The translations under genes and the position numbers were made by a program. A model generated the notes under the pieces. The model was not told the DNA's origin. It did no database searches and saw nothing but the letters and a program-made list of their open reading frames with translations. Positions 1 to 8,274 of a stretch of DNA of 24,501 nt are shown in pieces (position 1 is the stretch's first letter; each line of letters starts with the position of its first letter). Source of the stretch: an uncultured bacterium (lineage in GTDB: Bacteria > Bacteroidota > Ignavibacteria > Kapaibacteriales > UBA2268). The stretch lies in NCBI GenBank assembly GCA_937875295.1, contig CALLXS010000119.1, forward strand, positions 1 through 24,501, read 5' to 3'.

Positions 1-262
1 CTATTTTTTGAACTTTTTTAATCTCTGCTTCATTTAAACAAAAATCTATAAAATATATTTCTTTATTTTTCAAATCAGAGATTTTTATCTTCTTATCTTT
101 TAAGACATCTTCCCCGGTCACACTATAAGAAAGTGCAATATATTCTGCTCTATTTTTAAATTTCTTCCAGGCTGTATAAGCGGACCCAAACCCATCTAAA
201 CATTTTTCGTGATAAAAGACTATTATATTTTTAGATGTATTTTTAGAAATTGCGAAAAGCAA
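1..262 (-). CDS. DHH-family phosphoesterase, 5' part (runs off the window; start uncertain)
   Basis: The minus strand is open from inside the ptb gene down to base 2 and continues out of the window. The protein reads IIVFYHEKCLDGFGSAY followed by TAWKKF and, about 50 residues on, YFIDFCL. The first block matches the N-terminal metal-binding motif of the DHH phosphoesterase superfamily (usual form YHxxCxDGFGAA...AWKKFG), and the second fits the following D-containing strand. These enzymes hydrolyse phosphodiesters such as short oligonucleotides with Mn2+; the substrate here is unknown. Recognisable homology begins near base 238. There is no ATG; the only in-frame alternative start nearby is TTG at 262-260, which would overlap the ptb reading frame. 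The 5' end therefore looks truncated or joined to foreign sequence. Family assignment is fairly secure; start and intactness are not. Confidence 0.65.
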   Translation of the reverse strand, partial: MLFAISKNTSKNIIVFYHEKCLDGFGSAYTAWKKFKNRAEYIALSYSVTGEDVLKDKKIKISDLKNKEIYFIDFCLNEAEIKKVQKI

Positions 263-1112
263 ACCAAAAAGAAAAATTGCAGTAAGCGCTGCCGCTGATG
301 AACACGTTCTTAGCTCTATTAAAGAAGCATTAGAAGAGAATATTGTAGAGCCTATTTTAATTGGTGATAGTAAAAAAATTAAAGAAATTGCTGATAGTAT
401 TGAATTTAACCTAAATGGTATTGAAATTATAGAAGAACCAAATGCTGCTATATCATGCAAAACTGCTGTAAAAATCGTTCGCGAAGGAAAAGCTCAAGTA
501 ATCATGAAAGGTTTAGTCAGCACAGCTGATTTCCTAAGAGCAATTTTAAATAAAGAAGAAGGTCTAAGGAAAGGTGATATGCTAAGCCATGTAGGCTTTT
601 TTGACCCAAAAGCTTATCATAAAGTATTAATGATCACAGATGCTGCTCAAAATATTGAGCCAACACTCCCCGAAAAAATTACTATTCTAAATAACGCCGT
701 TGATGTTTATGCTAAAATTGGTTATCCTAATCCAAAAGTAGCGCTTTTAGCAGCTGTGGAAGTAGTTAATCCAAAAATGCCATCTACTCTTGACTCTGCT
801 GCAATAGTCCAAATGAATCGTCGCAATCAAATTAAAGGATGTATAATTGATGGTCCTTTAGCTTTTGATAATGCTATTAGCAAAGAAGCATCTGAGCATA
901 AGGGCATTGTAAGCGATGTAGCAGGAGATGCAGATTTATTATTCGTACCTAATATTGAAGTAGGTAATGTATTGTATAAATCCTTTACATATTTCGGTGG
1001 TGCAAATGTAGCTGCAATGATCTTAGGAGCTAAAGTACCAATAGTGCTAACTTCAAGAGCTGATTCTAATAGAAGTAAATTACTTTCTATTGCCTTAGCT
1101 GCTTCTTATTAA
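249..1112 (+). CDS. ptb: Phosphate butyryltransferase (start codon missing or displaced)
   Basis: This enzyme converts butyryl-CoA and phosphate to butyryl-phosphate and CoA in the cytoplasm, the first of two steps that yield ATP and butyrate. The C-terminal two thirds is typical of the PTA/PTB family: NNAVDVYAKIGYPNPKVALL, then NRRNQIKGCIIDGPLAFDNA and a closing FGGANVAAMILGAKVPIVLT stretch. Family-like sequence clearly precedes the first in-frame ATG (504): AKSKPKRKIAVSAA and DEHVLSSIKEALEEN are a normal PTB N-terminus, so 504 is not the true start. The frame is open back to 216 but has no ATG, GTG or TTG; I place the boundary at ATT 249 only for convenience, giving about 287 residues against a usual 300. 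An ATG at 235 would enter this frame if the T run at 240-244 had one more T. The gene is followed 44 bases later by buk, which supports the butyryl rather than acetyl specificity. Confidence 0.85.
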   Translation: MAKSKPKRKIAVSAAADEHVLSSIKEALEENIVEPILIGDSKKIKEIADSIEFNLNGIEIIEEPNAAISCKTAVKIVREGKAQVIMKGLVSTADFLRAILNKEEGLRKGDMLSHVGFFDPKAYHKVLMITDAAQNIEPTLPEKITILNNAVDVYAKIGYPNPKVALLAAVEVVNPKMPSTLDSAAIVQMNRRNQIKGCIIDGPLAFDNAISKEASEHKGIVSDVAGDADLLFVPNIEVGNVLYKSFTYFGGANVAAMILGAKVPIVLTSRADSNRSKLLSIALAASY

Positions 1113-1156
1113 TATAAAATTGATAAATATTTTAATAATTAAAAATAAAACATAAA

Positions 1157-2224
1157 ATGAAAATATTAGCCATAAACCCTGGCTCTACATCTACTAAAAT
1201 AGCTGTTTATGAAGATTTAAATGAAGTCTTTACAAAAACTCTTCGCCATAGTGTAGAAGAATTAGCTCCATATAAAAATATTATTGAGCAAAATGAATTT
1301 CGCAAAAACATTATTGTCGAAGCTCTAAATGAACAAGATATTGATATTAATTCCTTAGATGCAATTGTAGGCCGTGGTGGTTTGCTAAAACCAATACCTG
1401 GTGGAGTCTATAAAATTAATGAAAATTTGCTACATGATCTAAAAGATGGAAAACGTGGCGAACACGCATCAAACTTAGGTGGTATATTGGCATTTGAATT
1501 AAAAGCTGTAATAAACAAAGATATTCCAGCTTACATCGTTGACCCGGTAGTTGTTGATGAACTGCAGGATTTAGCGAGATTATCAGGTCATCCTGAATTA
1601 CCAAGAGTAAGTATATTTCATGCTTTGAACCAAAAAGCTATTGCTAACCGATTTGCTCGTGAAAATGGAAAAAAATATAATGAACTAAATTTAATTGTAG
1701 TACATTTAGGTGGAGGAATTTCCATTGGTACTCATGAAAAAGGTAAAGTAATCGATGTGAATAATGCTCTCGATGGCGATGGTCCTTACTCTCCAGAACG
1801 CTCCGGAGGTCTCCCAGCACGTCAATTAGCAGAATTGTGCTTTAGTGGCAAATATACTTATGATGATATTAGGAAATTTATTACCGGAAGAGGTGGATTC
1901 GTAGCTTATTTAAATTCAAATGATGCATATCAAATTGAACTACAATCAAATGCTGGAGAACCCAAAGCTCGCTTAATATACGAAGGAATGGCATATCAAA
2001 TTGCCAAATCAATTGGAGCATCTGCTACAGTATTGAAAGGTAATGTAGATCAAATATTGATGACTGGAGGTATTGCTAAATCACAACCTATAATTGATTG
2101 GGTGAAGGAAAGAACATCATTCATCGCTCCAATGACAGTATATCCTGGAGAAGACGAAATGCAAGCTCTCGCAGAAAGTGCATATTATGCTGGAATTGGC
2201 GAATACGAAGTCAAAGAATATTAA
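1157..2224 (+). CDS. buk: Butyrate kinase
   Basis: Butyrate kinase transfers phosphate from butyryl-phosphate to ADP, giving butyrate and ATP; it can also run in reverse. At 355 residues it has the family's normal length. It opens with the ASKHA-fold phosphate-binding motif LAINPGSTSTKIAVYED (residues 4-20) and carries the acetokinase-family signatures VGRGGLLKPIPGGVY (around 71-85), VVHLGGGISIGTHEKG (about 182-197), DGDGPYSPERSGGLP (about 207-221) and a C-terminal LMTGGIAKS. Branched-chain fatty acid kinase activity is an alternative within the same family. It lies 44 bases downstream of ptb on the same strand and is closed by a strong hairpin, so the two form a cassette. ATG at 1157 follows an A-rich leader with no Shine-Dalgarno sequence. 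Confidence 0.93.
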   Translation: MKILAINPGSTSTKIAVYEDLNEVFTKTLRHSVEELAPYKNIIEQNEFRKNIIVEALNEQDIDINSLDAIVGRGGLLKPIPGGVYKINENLLHDLKDGKRGEHASNLGGILAFELKAVINKDIPAYIVDPVVVDELQDLARLSGHPELPRVSIFHALNQKAIANRFARENGKKYNELNLIVVHLGGGISIGTHEKGKVIDVNNALDGDGPYSPERSGGLPARQLAELCFSGKYTYDDIRKFITGRGGFVAYLNSNDAYQIELQSNAGEPKARLIYEGMAYQIAKSIGASATVLKGNVDQILMTGGIAKSQPIIDWVKERTSFIAPMTVYPGEDEMQALAESAYYAGIGEYEVKEY

Positions 2225-2256
2225 GAATAAATTCAAATTCAATAAATATAATAATA

Positions 2257-2283
2257 AAACCCACTTTAATTTTAAGTGGGTTT
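2257..2283 (+). terminator. Rho-independent terminator after buk
   Basis: A perfect 10-base-pair stem (AAACCCACTT pairing with AAGTGGGTTT) with a 7-base loop sits 33 bases after the buk stop codon and is followed by an ATTTTATT tract. It separates ptb-buk from the FlbD-like gene downstream. Confidence 0.85.
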
Positions 2284-2332
2284 ATTTTATTCAATTAGAA
2301 ATTTATTAAATATTTATTCAATAAAATATTAT

Positions 2333-2340
2333 TATATTTG
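2333..2340 (+). promoter_or_regulatory. Bacteroidota-type -7 element before the FlbD-like gene
   Basis: TATATTTG matches the Bacteroidota -7 consensus TAnnTTTG and lies 39 bases before the ATG at 2380, directly after the buk terminator. No TTTG is found at the -33 position, so this is a half-supported promoter. Confidence 0.4.
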
Positions 2341-2379
2341 TAGTTACGAAATAATTATTAATAAATCAAAAGCATAATA

Positions 2380-2580
2380 ATGGTTATTCTAAATAAAATT
2401 GATGGAAATGAAATATTAGTCAATTGTGATGAAATCGAAACTATTGAGAAAAATCACGATACTACTATTTCCTTAAGAAGTGGGAAAAAAGTAATCGTAA
2501 AGCAGAGTTTTGATGAAATTATTCAAAAAGTAGTCGATTACAAAAAGCTCATTTTCAACAAGGAAATAGAAACAAAATAA
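2380..2580 (+). CDS. FlbD/SwrD-family flagellar protein
   Basis: This 66-residue protein matches the small FlbD/SwrD family in length and pattern: an N-terminal LNKIDGNEILVNCDEIETIE block (residues 4-23), then DTTISLRSGKKVIVKQSFDE (residues 28-47), and a closing helix ending in VVDYKK. Family members are normally encoded inside flagellar gene clusters next to flgE, motA and motB; the Bacillus homologue SwrD increases flagellar motor power. This copy stands between the butyrate cassette and a surface-protein gene, about 9 kb from motAB in this window. No signal peptide or membrane segment is visible, so it is expected in the cytoplasm. The ATG follows an A-rich leader. Confidence 0.8.
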   Translation: MVILNKIDGNEILVNCDEIETIEKNHDTTISLRSGKKVIVKQSFDEIIQKVVDYKKLIFNKEIETK

Positions 2581-2631
2581 ATATAATTTTTCTTTTTTAA
2601 TAAATTTGATTATTTAATATTAATTTATCAA

Positions 2632-4534
2632 ATGGGAAATAATTATCAAATATCCTATTTCTATATTAATTATTCTCTACCTAAGTATTCATTCTACAGT
2701 AGCAAGTGATTCTACAACTGTTAGTTATGGAAATGATTCTCTTTATTCTGATGTAAATTTCTTTTCAACCGGTTTTAATAAAAATATTAACGTATTTAAT
2801 TTCTTCTCTAATATAAATTATAAAAACAATTTAAAAAATCTTAAATACGATATTAGGAATTCATATAATTCAACAGTTCTAAAATTAGATGATATAAATT
2901 ACAAAGATGAGGATTGGTTTACGCTAAATTTAGAGCATAACATTTTCCACAAACTGAATCTCCACTTAGACAATAATATCCTTTTTTCCTCCGACAATAG
3001 ACCTATTGGAAATAATAGTCTCTTAGATGTCGTTACAATGCCCGGGTTATCATATAAATTCATTGATAATACTTTATTTAAATTAAATATAGGTTATCAT
3101 TTAAATGAAAAAATGAAAATAAAATTATCCGGAGTTGCTTATTCAGCCGAACTTAAAATCAATTCATTAAGAATTAATGAGCAATTATCTATCAAATCTA
3201 ATTCAAAATTTAGACGCTCAGACTTCACAAATAAAAGATATTTTCAGCAGATAATATCTCAAAATTTAATAGAAAATATCTTTGATTTAAATAATAATAT
3301 TTCTCTCAATGTCAATTATAATAGCATTAATCAAGATTATATTAATTTTATCGACCAAGAGCAATTGAATTATTTATTTGAAAATAATTATGTGAGGAAT
3401 TTTGATTCTAAAATTGAAATTAAATATTCACCTGCTAGAATTTTGAAATTTTCGGGAAATATGCTATTCGATAATAATTCTCGAAAGAGGGAATATAATG
3501 ATTTTAATTCTCTTATTACAAATTCATATTATAAGAGAAATTCTGATGCAAACAAAATGTTATTTAATTTAAATTCTCTATTAGAATTAAAAAATATTAC
3601 TGCCATTATTAATGCTGATTTTGAAAGCACGAAAGAGGAGTTTAAGGCAGAAAGTATTACAGATAAATTGCTTCAAAGCGATATTAATGAATATATTAAT
3701 ATTCAGAGATTTAATGATTATAGTTCATCAAAATTTAGAATGAATATTGCAGGAATTTATCGAATGCGATATAGAGATAGTTTATTTATTAATTTAACTG
3801 CTTCAATTTTTCGCTACGATACTCCATATATTGAAAATAATGATGATTATGATGAATCATTCTCAGCACTTTATTCTTCGTATAAATATAATTTTAATAA
3901 AAATTATAATTTGAAATTAATATTTGAGTTCAAAAATAGACATATAGTTTTCTTAAAAGCTGAAAAAAGCGCTCAAAGCAACTCATTAAAGACTATTCGC
4001 TTTGCCTCCGAAATGGAATTTAATCATTCTAAAGTGTTCCAAAGTAATCCAAAGGTAGATATTATAGCCAATTATAATGTATATGACTTTAATTTTAATG
4101 AAGTAAATCCAAATACCTTTAGTTACCGCCAAGTATCATATTTAGATTCAGCAATATTTTGGATTAATAATAATAATTATTTAAATGTTGATATTCTGCT
4201 TAGGTATAGTGAGCGAGGATTCTTAAATTGGAATGAATTTAGCGAATTACCTTTTAAATCAAATTTCGAGCAATTATATAAAATAATGTTTTATAATAAA
4301 ATTAATCAATATACGTTTGGAATTGGTGTAGGGTTTTATAATTTTGATTTAAGTGATTTGCTTAATCAAAAGACAGAACAAAAATCTTATGTGGTAAGCC
4401 CTGAAGCATATATAAGTTATAAAATTTCTGAAAATAGCTTTATTATTTTCAACGGAAAGTATGATTTTCTAAATATTAATAATGCAAAAAGAGAATCAGT
4501 TAATGCTAATTTATTATGCCAAATTTATTTATAA
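2632..4534 (+). CDS. Predicted outer-membrane beta-barrel protein, Asn-rich (start one base out of frame)
   Basis: I do not recognise the family. The body alternates polar and hydrophobic residues with many Asn, Tyr and Phe, consistent with amphipathic beta strands of an outer-membrane barrel (for example IKLSGVAYSAELKINSL and KNYNLKLIFEFKNRHIVFLK). The frame stays open upstream of the first in-frame ATG (3038) for about 400 bases and there encodes a convincing signal peptide, IIIKYPISILIILYLSIHS, then TVAS at a likely cleavage site. This stretch has no in-frame ATG. The ATG at 2632 is out of frame by one base: removing one G from GGG at 2634-2636 would give MEIIIKYPIS... An ATT start at 2642 is the alternative. 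Full length would be about 631-634 residues. It is followed 60 bases later by the RsbW-like gene. Function unknown; localisation is inference. Confidence 0.6.
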
Positions 4535-4594
4535 ACTTAATTTTATAATATTACTATTAAAATCTTCTTTTTCTTAAATTATTCTAATTGATAA

Positions 4595-5017
4595 ATGCTT
4601 GCAAATATTGTATTTAACGAAGTAATCACTATCCCAAGCGAAAGGAAATCGGTTAAGCTAATCGAACCGATTTTATGTGAATTATATAATACACTTAATA
4701 TACATAAAGATTTATATTATGATTTGCTTATTACTTGTAGTGAAGCTGTTAATAATGCAATTATTCATGGAAATAAATGTTCTGCTGATAAATCAGTGAA
4801 ATTCGAAGTATGCGCTCATGACGATGTAATTGAAATTATTGTAAAAGATGAAGGAGATGGTTTTGATCCTAACGAAGTCTCTAATCCTTTAGATGAAGAA
4901 AATTTATTTAAATCCTCCGGGCGTGGATTATTCCTAATTCGCGAACTATCCGATATGACTAATATTATATCAAATTCAAGGGGGACTACTGTAAATTTTG
5001 TTTTTGAAATTAAATAA
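4595..5017 (+). CDS. RsbW-like ATP-binding protein (anti-sigma factor kinase family)
   Basis: A stand-alone GHKL ATPase domain of 140 residues, the size of RsbW/SpoIIAB-type serine kinases. The N box is CSEAVNNAIIHGN (residues 48-60: E50, N53, N54, H58), the G1 box is KDEGDGFDP (residues 84-92) and the G2 box is GRGLFLI (residues 109-115). Such proteins bind and inhibit a sigma factor or phosphorylate an STAS-domain anti-anti-sigma protein. No sigma factor, STAS protein or PP2C phosphatase is encoded nearby, so its partner must be elsewhere. It has no membrane segment and should be cytoplasmic. It may be cotranscribed with the upstream outer-membrane protein gene, since only 60 bases with no hairpin separate them. 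A histidine kinase is excluded because there is no DHp domain. Confidence 0.85.
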   Translation: MLANIVFNEVITIPSERKSVKLIEPILCELYNTLNIHKDLYYDLLITCSEAVNNAIIHGNKCSADKSVKFEVCAHDDVIEIIVKDEGDGFDPNEVSNPLDEENLFKSSGRGLFLIRELSDMTNIISNSRGTTVNFVFEIK

Positions 5018-5145
5018 CTATATTTTCGCTTTTCTTCCCTTAACGCCTTTAAAATCACTATCTTAGGACTAAACTATCAGCCCTATAATTAGATATTATT
5101 ATTTTAATAATCCTCTGCTTATTTTGTGAAATAACGCAACTTAAC

Positions 5146-7602
5146 TTACTTAGTAATAATTATTTTTGAGCTTACTGAATTGCCTCCACTATTTACATTT
5201 ACGAAATATATGCCAGAGCTTAGATTATTGATTAAAAAATTATAACTATAAATTCCGGGCATTAATTCTTCAGATAATATTTCTTGAATTAATTTTCCAT
5301 TTAAATCATATAAATTTACTCTTGCAATTCCTTCGCTATTAATTCCAAAAATTGTATTTGCAATTGTATTATTTTCAGTTAATTTCACATCTTCGATAAA
5401 TAATTCATCTGGAATAGAAGTAACAGTTAAGTTTACAAGGAGTCCGCATTTAGTGTTTAAATCTAAATTATATGGTTGATATTCAGTTTCTATGCTTGTA
5501 GTGATTTGCCCACAACTACCTTTTAAAAACAATGTATCATAAATGAGCAATTCTTTAGCATTTTTATAATTAACGCAGATAGTAACAGGTTTTTTCTCTC
5601 CCGGTCTAATTACTAACGGAAATTGACTAATTGGAAATGAATAATTTTTAGTATTTGTATGTTCAATTTCGTCAATAGTTTTAGTATTTAAACTATTATT
5701 ACTAATAAAAATTGTGACACACTTTTGCTCATATTTATTTAAATCGTTTATAAGAATTTTATTATCATTATTTAGTTCAACAAATTTGAAGCTATTTCCT
5801 AAAATAGTATCAGAATATAAAGAAACATTACCCGATTTATCAGTTACTTTCAATGTAAAATATCCGTCTTGATTATTATCAATTAGCTCAATCGTAAAGT
5901 TAGTCTCTGTTTTATCTAAAATGTCATTATTGTTAGCATTAAGTTTCACATTACTTGATTGCGATTCTATTAATTCAGCTGATTTTAATCCGTAAGATAA
6001 TCCAATATTATCATTAATGTTGATTTTATGAACCAAGCAATCAGTTATACTTGATATTTCAGGATTATTCGCATCAATATATCGTGGGATCATTCCACCG
6101 GTATAACCATAAGAATTGGCTAAGCCATAACCATATACATATAAACCACATTTTGCAGAAGATTGGAAATAATGAATACCTTGATTATATTTTACTGTAG
6201 TATAGCTATACGAAGAATTTCGTATTTTTTTAAATGTATTTTGATTAATTAAGACATTATCTATGTAACAGGAATTTATAGAAGAATCCGGAGCTACTAT
6301 AACTAAATATTGTTCGGAAAATGTAGTAAAATTCTGGTAATCACTAGATGTGGAATTGTTAATATTATAAATAATAGCTTTTTTTAAAAATTGCTCAACA
6401 GGAGGTACTAAAATCATAAGAGGGTCACTTTTTGATTGAGCACCTACAACCCATGGTAAATCTATCAACCTTGATGACCTTTTATATTGAGCAGTCATAA
6501 TTGGGCGTTCTGCAAAAATGGCTATAGCTTCATTAATTTCTGCCTCGTATACCTGCCCTTTATTTAGGATAATTGTTTCTCTTCCTACTAAAACTTTATT
6601 GTTATCTGTAGAAGAAATTATTCTAAAAATATCTTTATATTCAGGTTTATCTATTTTGATTGTAGGGAAAGGTGTAACGAAAGCATCTTTGCCCCAAGTC
6701 TCTACTGGAATGAGTTGTTCGCAGAGGAAATCTCTTGATGGATTATCTAAGTCATCTAAAATAGGGATTGTAGCTCTTTGATGTCCGGCGAAAACTGCGA
6801 TATTTTTATCAGATTCAATATAAGTGCCGGATAAATCTGAATTAATAGGCGCACCGTATGAATCATATTGCAATTTAGCTTGCACTAGATAAGATTCTCC
6901 TCTATTTAATACTATACTAAATTCATTAGTGTCATTCTTGACAGTTGGAGTACTAGGTTTAATTTTAATATTTGTAATATCTTCTGTAGCTATTATTGAA
7001 AATTGGCTTGGTGTTCTTCCTGCTTTAAAATTGAAATCACTATTATATGATAAAATAAAATTTTTCTTACCAAGAGAATTAACAGGATGTATGATCATTG
7101 CATCGCTCGAATAGGACGATGAAGTAAGAGTATATACATAAATATTTTCATCTGATGTAACGTGGAAACCACATTTTAGAGGCATTTGTGATGAATAATT
7201 AGCTATTTTAGAAACAAAATCTCCGGGTAGCTCATAATTTTTATAATAATAAGTTTTCAAAACATAAGAATTTGCACCGATTTGAATTTGTTCAGAATGT
7301 AAATTACCTTTTATATCTACAGCTTCGATTGTTACATTAGCAGGATTTACTGCAGTAATAAATACATAAAGAAAATCAAAATCATCATTTGATGATGTAT
7401 GGACATTTGGCATAAAATTAAAATAAAATTCTTTAGAGTCTATAACTAAATCTTCAGTATCATCTTGAGATTTTATGTTAATATTAGTAAATAACAAGAC
7501 AATAAGAAATATTGCCAAGAAAAGTCTATTTTTTAATATAGTATGTCCCATTTTTTTCGTAATTTTGTTTAGTTGAAAAATTCTAAATCTTAATATCCTC
7601 AA
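5146..7602 (-). CDS. T9SS-secreted surface protein with IgGFc-binding-type domain
   Basis: An 818-residue secreted protein. A hydrophobic segment (LFLAIFLIVLLFTNINI) ends in KSQ-DD, a likely signal-peptide cleavage site. The second methionine (M18, start at 7551) gives a better-shaped signal peptide than the first at 7602, so the true start may be 7551. Residues about 110-450 resemble the IgGFc-binding domain found in Bacteroidota surface proteins, with YVYTLTSSSYSSDAMIIHPV, then a NIAVFAGHQRATIP stretch and a PVETWGKDAF segment. The last 80 residues form a T9SS type A sorting domain: RVNLYDLNGKLIQEILSEEL, then MPGIYSYNF, SSGIYFVNV and a final IIITK. The protein should be exported by Sec, translocated by T9SS and attached to the surface or released. 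A Bacteroidota promoter lies upstream. Ligand unknown. Confidence 0.8.
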   Translation of the reverse strand: MRILRFRIFQLNKITKKMGHTILKNRLFLAIFLIVLLFTNINIKSQDDTEDLVIDSKEFYFNFMPNVHTSSNDDFDFLYVFITAVNPANVTIEAVDIKGNLHSEQIQIGANSYVLKTYYYKNYELPGDFVSKIANYSSQMPLKCGFHVTSDENIYVYTLTSSSYSSDAMIIHPVNSLGKKNFILSYNSDFNFKAGRTPSQFSIIATEDITNIKIKPSTPTVKNDTNEFSIVLNRGESYLVQAKLQYDSYGAPINSDLSGTYIESDKNIAVFAGHQRATIPILDDLDNPSRDFLCEQLIPVETWGKDAFVTPFPTIKIDKPEYKDIFRIISSTDNNKVLVGRETIILNKGQVYEAEINEAIAIFAERPIMTAQYKRSSRLIDLPWVVGAQSKSDPLMILVPPVEQFLKKAIIYNINNSTSSDYQNFTTFSEQYLVIVAPDSSINSCYIDNVLINQNTFKKIRNSSYSYTTVKYNQGIHYFQSSAKCGLYVYGYGLANSYGYTGGMIPRYIDANNPEISSITDCLVHKININDNIGLSYGLKSAELIESQSSNVKLNANNNDILDKTETNFTIELIDNNQDGYFTLKVTDKSGNVSLYSDTILGNSFKFVELNNDNKILINDLNKYEQKCVTIFISNNSLNTKTIDEIEHTNTKNYSFPISQFPLVIRPGEKKPVTICVNYKNAKELLIYDTLFLKGSCGQITTSIETEYQPYNLDLNTKCGLLVNLTVTSIPDELFIEDVKLTENNTIANTIFGINSEGIARVNLYDLNGKLIQEILSEELMPGIYSYNFLINNLSSGIYFVNVNSGGNSVSSKIIITK

Positions 7603-7644
7603 ATCGTAATAATTGTATTGAAATTATTTATAACGATATAAAAA

Positions 7645-7675
7645 CAAATATAACAAAAATTTTTGTAAAAACAAA
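7645..7675 (-). promoter_or_regulatory. Bacteroidota-type promoter for the IgGFc-domain gene, with a palindrome in the spacer
   Basis: On the minus strand TTTG (7675-7672) is followed after exactly 19 bases by TATATTTG (7652-7645), fitting the Bacteroidota -33/-7 consensus. The -7 element ends 42 bases before the ATG at 7602 and 93 before that at 7551. The spacer contains the perfect 14-base palindrome ACAAAAATTTTTGT (7653-7666), a possible operator or chance in AT-rich DNA. Confidence 0.6.
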
Positions 7676-7710
7676 TAAAACAAAATATTTTAATAAATAA
7701 ATAATACATT

Positions 7711-8274
7711 ATGCATAAATTACTTCATGCTGAAATTCTTAGAGAAAGATTAACTAATCAAGAAGCTCTTAGCTCTCAGCGGCATCCCGTCTCCCTAATG
7801 CTTTCAAATGTACGAAGTATGTATAATGTCGGATCTTTTTTTAGGACTGTAGATAGTGCTCTTGCTCATTCACTTATTCTTACAGGATTTACTCCACATC
7901 CCCCCAGAGATGAAATAAAAAAAACAGCTTTAGGTGCTGTTGATTCTGTACCTTGGAGTTATTATAAAAATGAAATAGAAGCTGCAAAGGATTTAAAACA
8001 AGCAGGAATAAAATTAATTGCACTCGAAATAACTGATAAAAAACGGCAATATGATTCCTTGAGATTTGAAGAGTTCCCACTTTGCATAGTAGTAGGTAAT
8101 GAAATTAAAGGAATTAGCGATGAGCTATTAAAAGAGTGCGACGATGCAATTGAAATACCAATGTATGGAGTAAAACATTCTCTTAATGTAAGCGTAGCAG
8201 GTGCGATAGCTCTATTTGAAGCAGTAAAGATTTGGAGAAATTTTGAACAAAACAAAAATAAACTTAAAGCATGA
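7711..8274 (+). CDS. TrmH/SpoU-family RNA 2'-O-methyltransferase
   Basis: A 187-residue SPOUT methyltransferase that should transfer a methyl group from S-adenosylmethionine to a ribose 2'-OH in tRNA or rRNA. All three SpoU motifs are present: motif 1 NVRSMYNVGSFFRT (residues 33-46, with the catalytic Arg45 context), motif 2 CIVVGNEIKGIS (125-136) and motif 3 IPMYGVKHSLNVSVA (149-163). It lacks the extra N-terminal substrate-binding domain of RlmB and TsnR, so it is a minimal TrmH-type enzyme; the target nucleotide cannot be told from sequence. Its stop overlaps the next methyltransferase gene by 4 bases (ATGA), indicating translational coupling. Start is ATG 7711 after an AT-rich leader. Confidence 0.88.
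   Translation: MHKLLHAEILRERLTNQEALSSQRHPVSLMLSNVRSMYNVGSFFRTVDSALAHSLILTGFTPHPPRDEIKKTALGAVDSVPWSYYKNEIEAAKDLKQAGIKLIALEITDKKRQYDSLRFEEFPLCIVVGNEIKGISDELLKECDDAIEIPMYGVKHSLNVSVAGAIALFEAVKIWRNFEQNKNKLKA

Noticed and set aside
504..1112. ATG at 504 as the ptb start
   Set aside because: Family-typical PTB sequence continues in frame upstream to about 243, so 504 is internal.
3038..4534. ATG at 3038 as the start of the predicted barrel protein
   Set aside because: The open frame extends about 400 bases upstream and includes a signal peptide.
5018..5145. Terminator between the RsbW-like gene and the IgGFc-domain gene
   Set aside because: Only weak AT hairpins are present; none strong enough to call.
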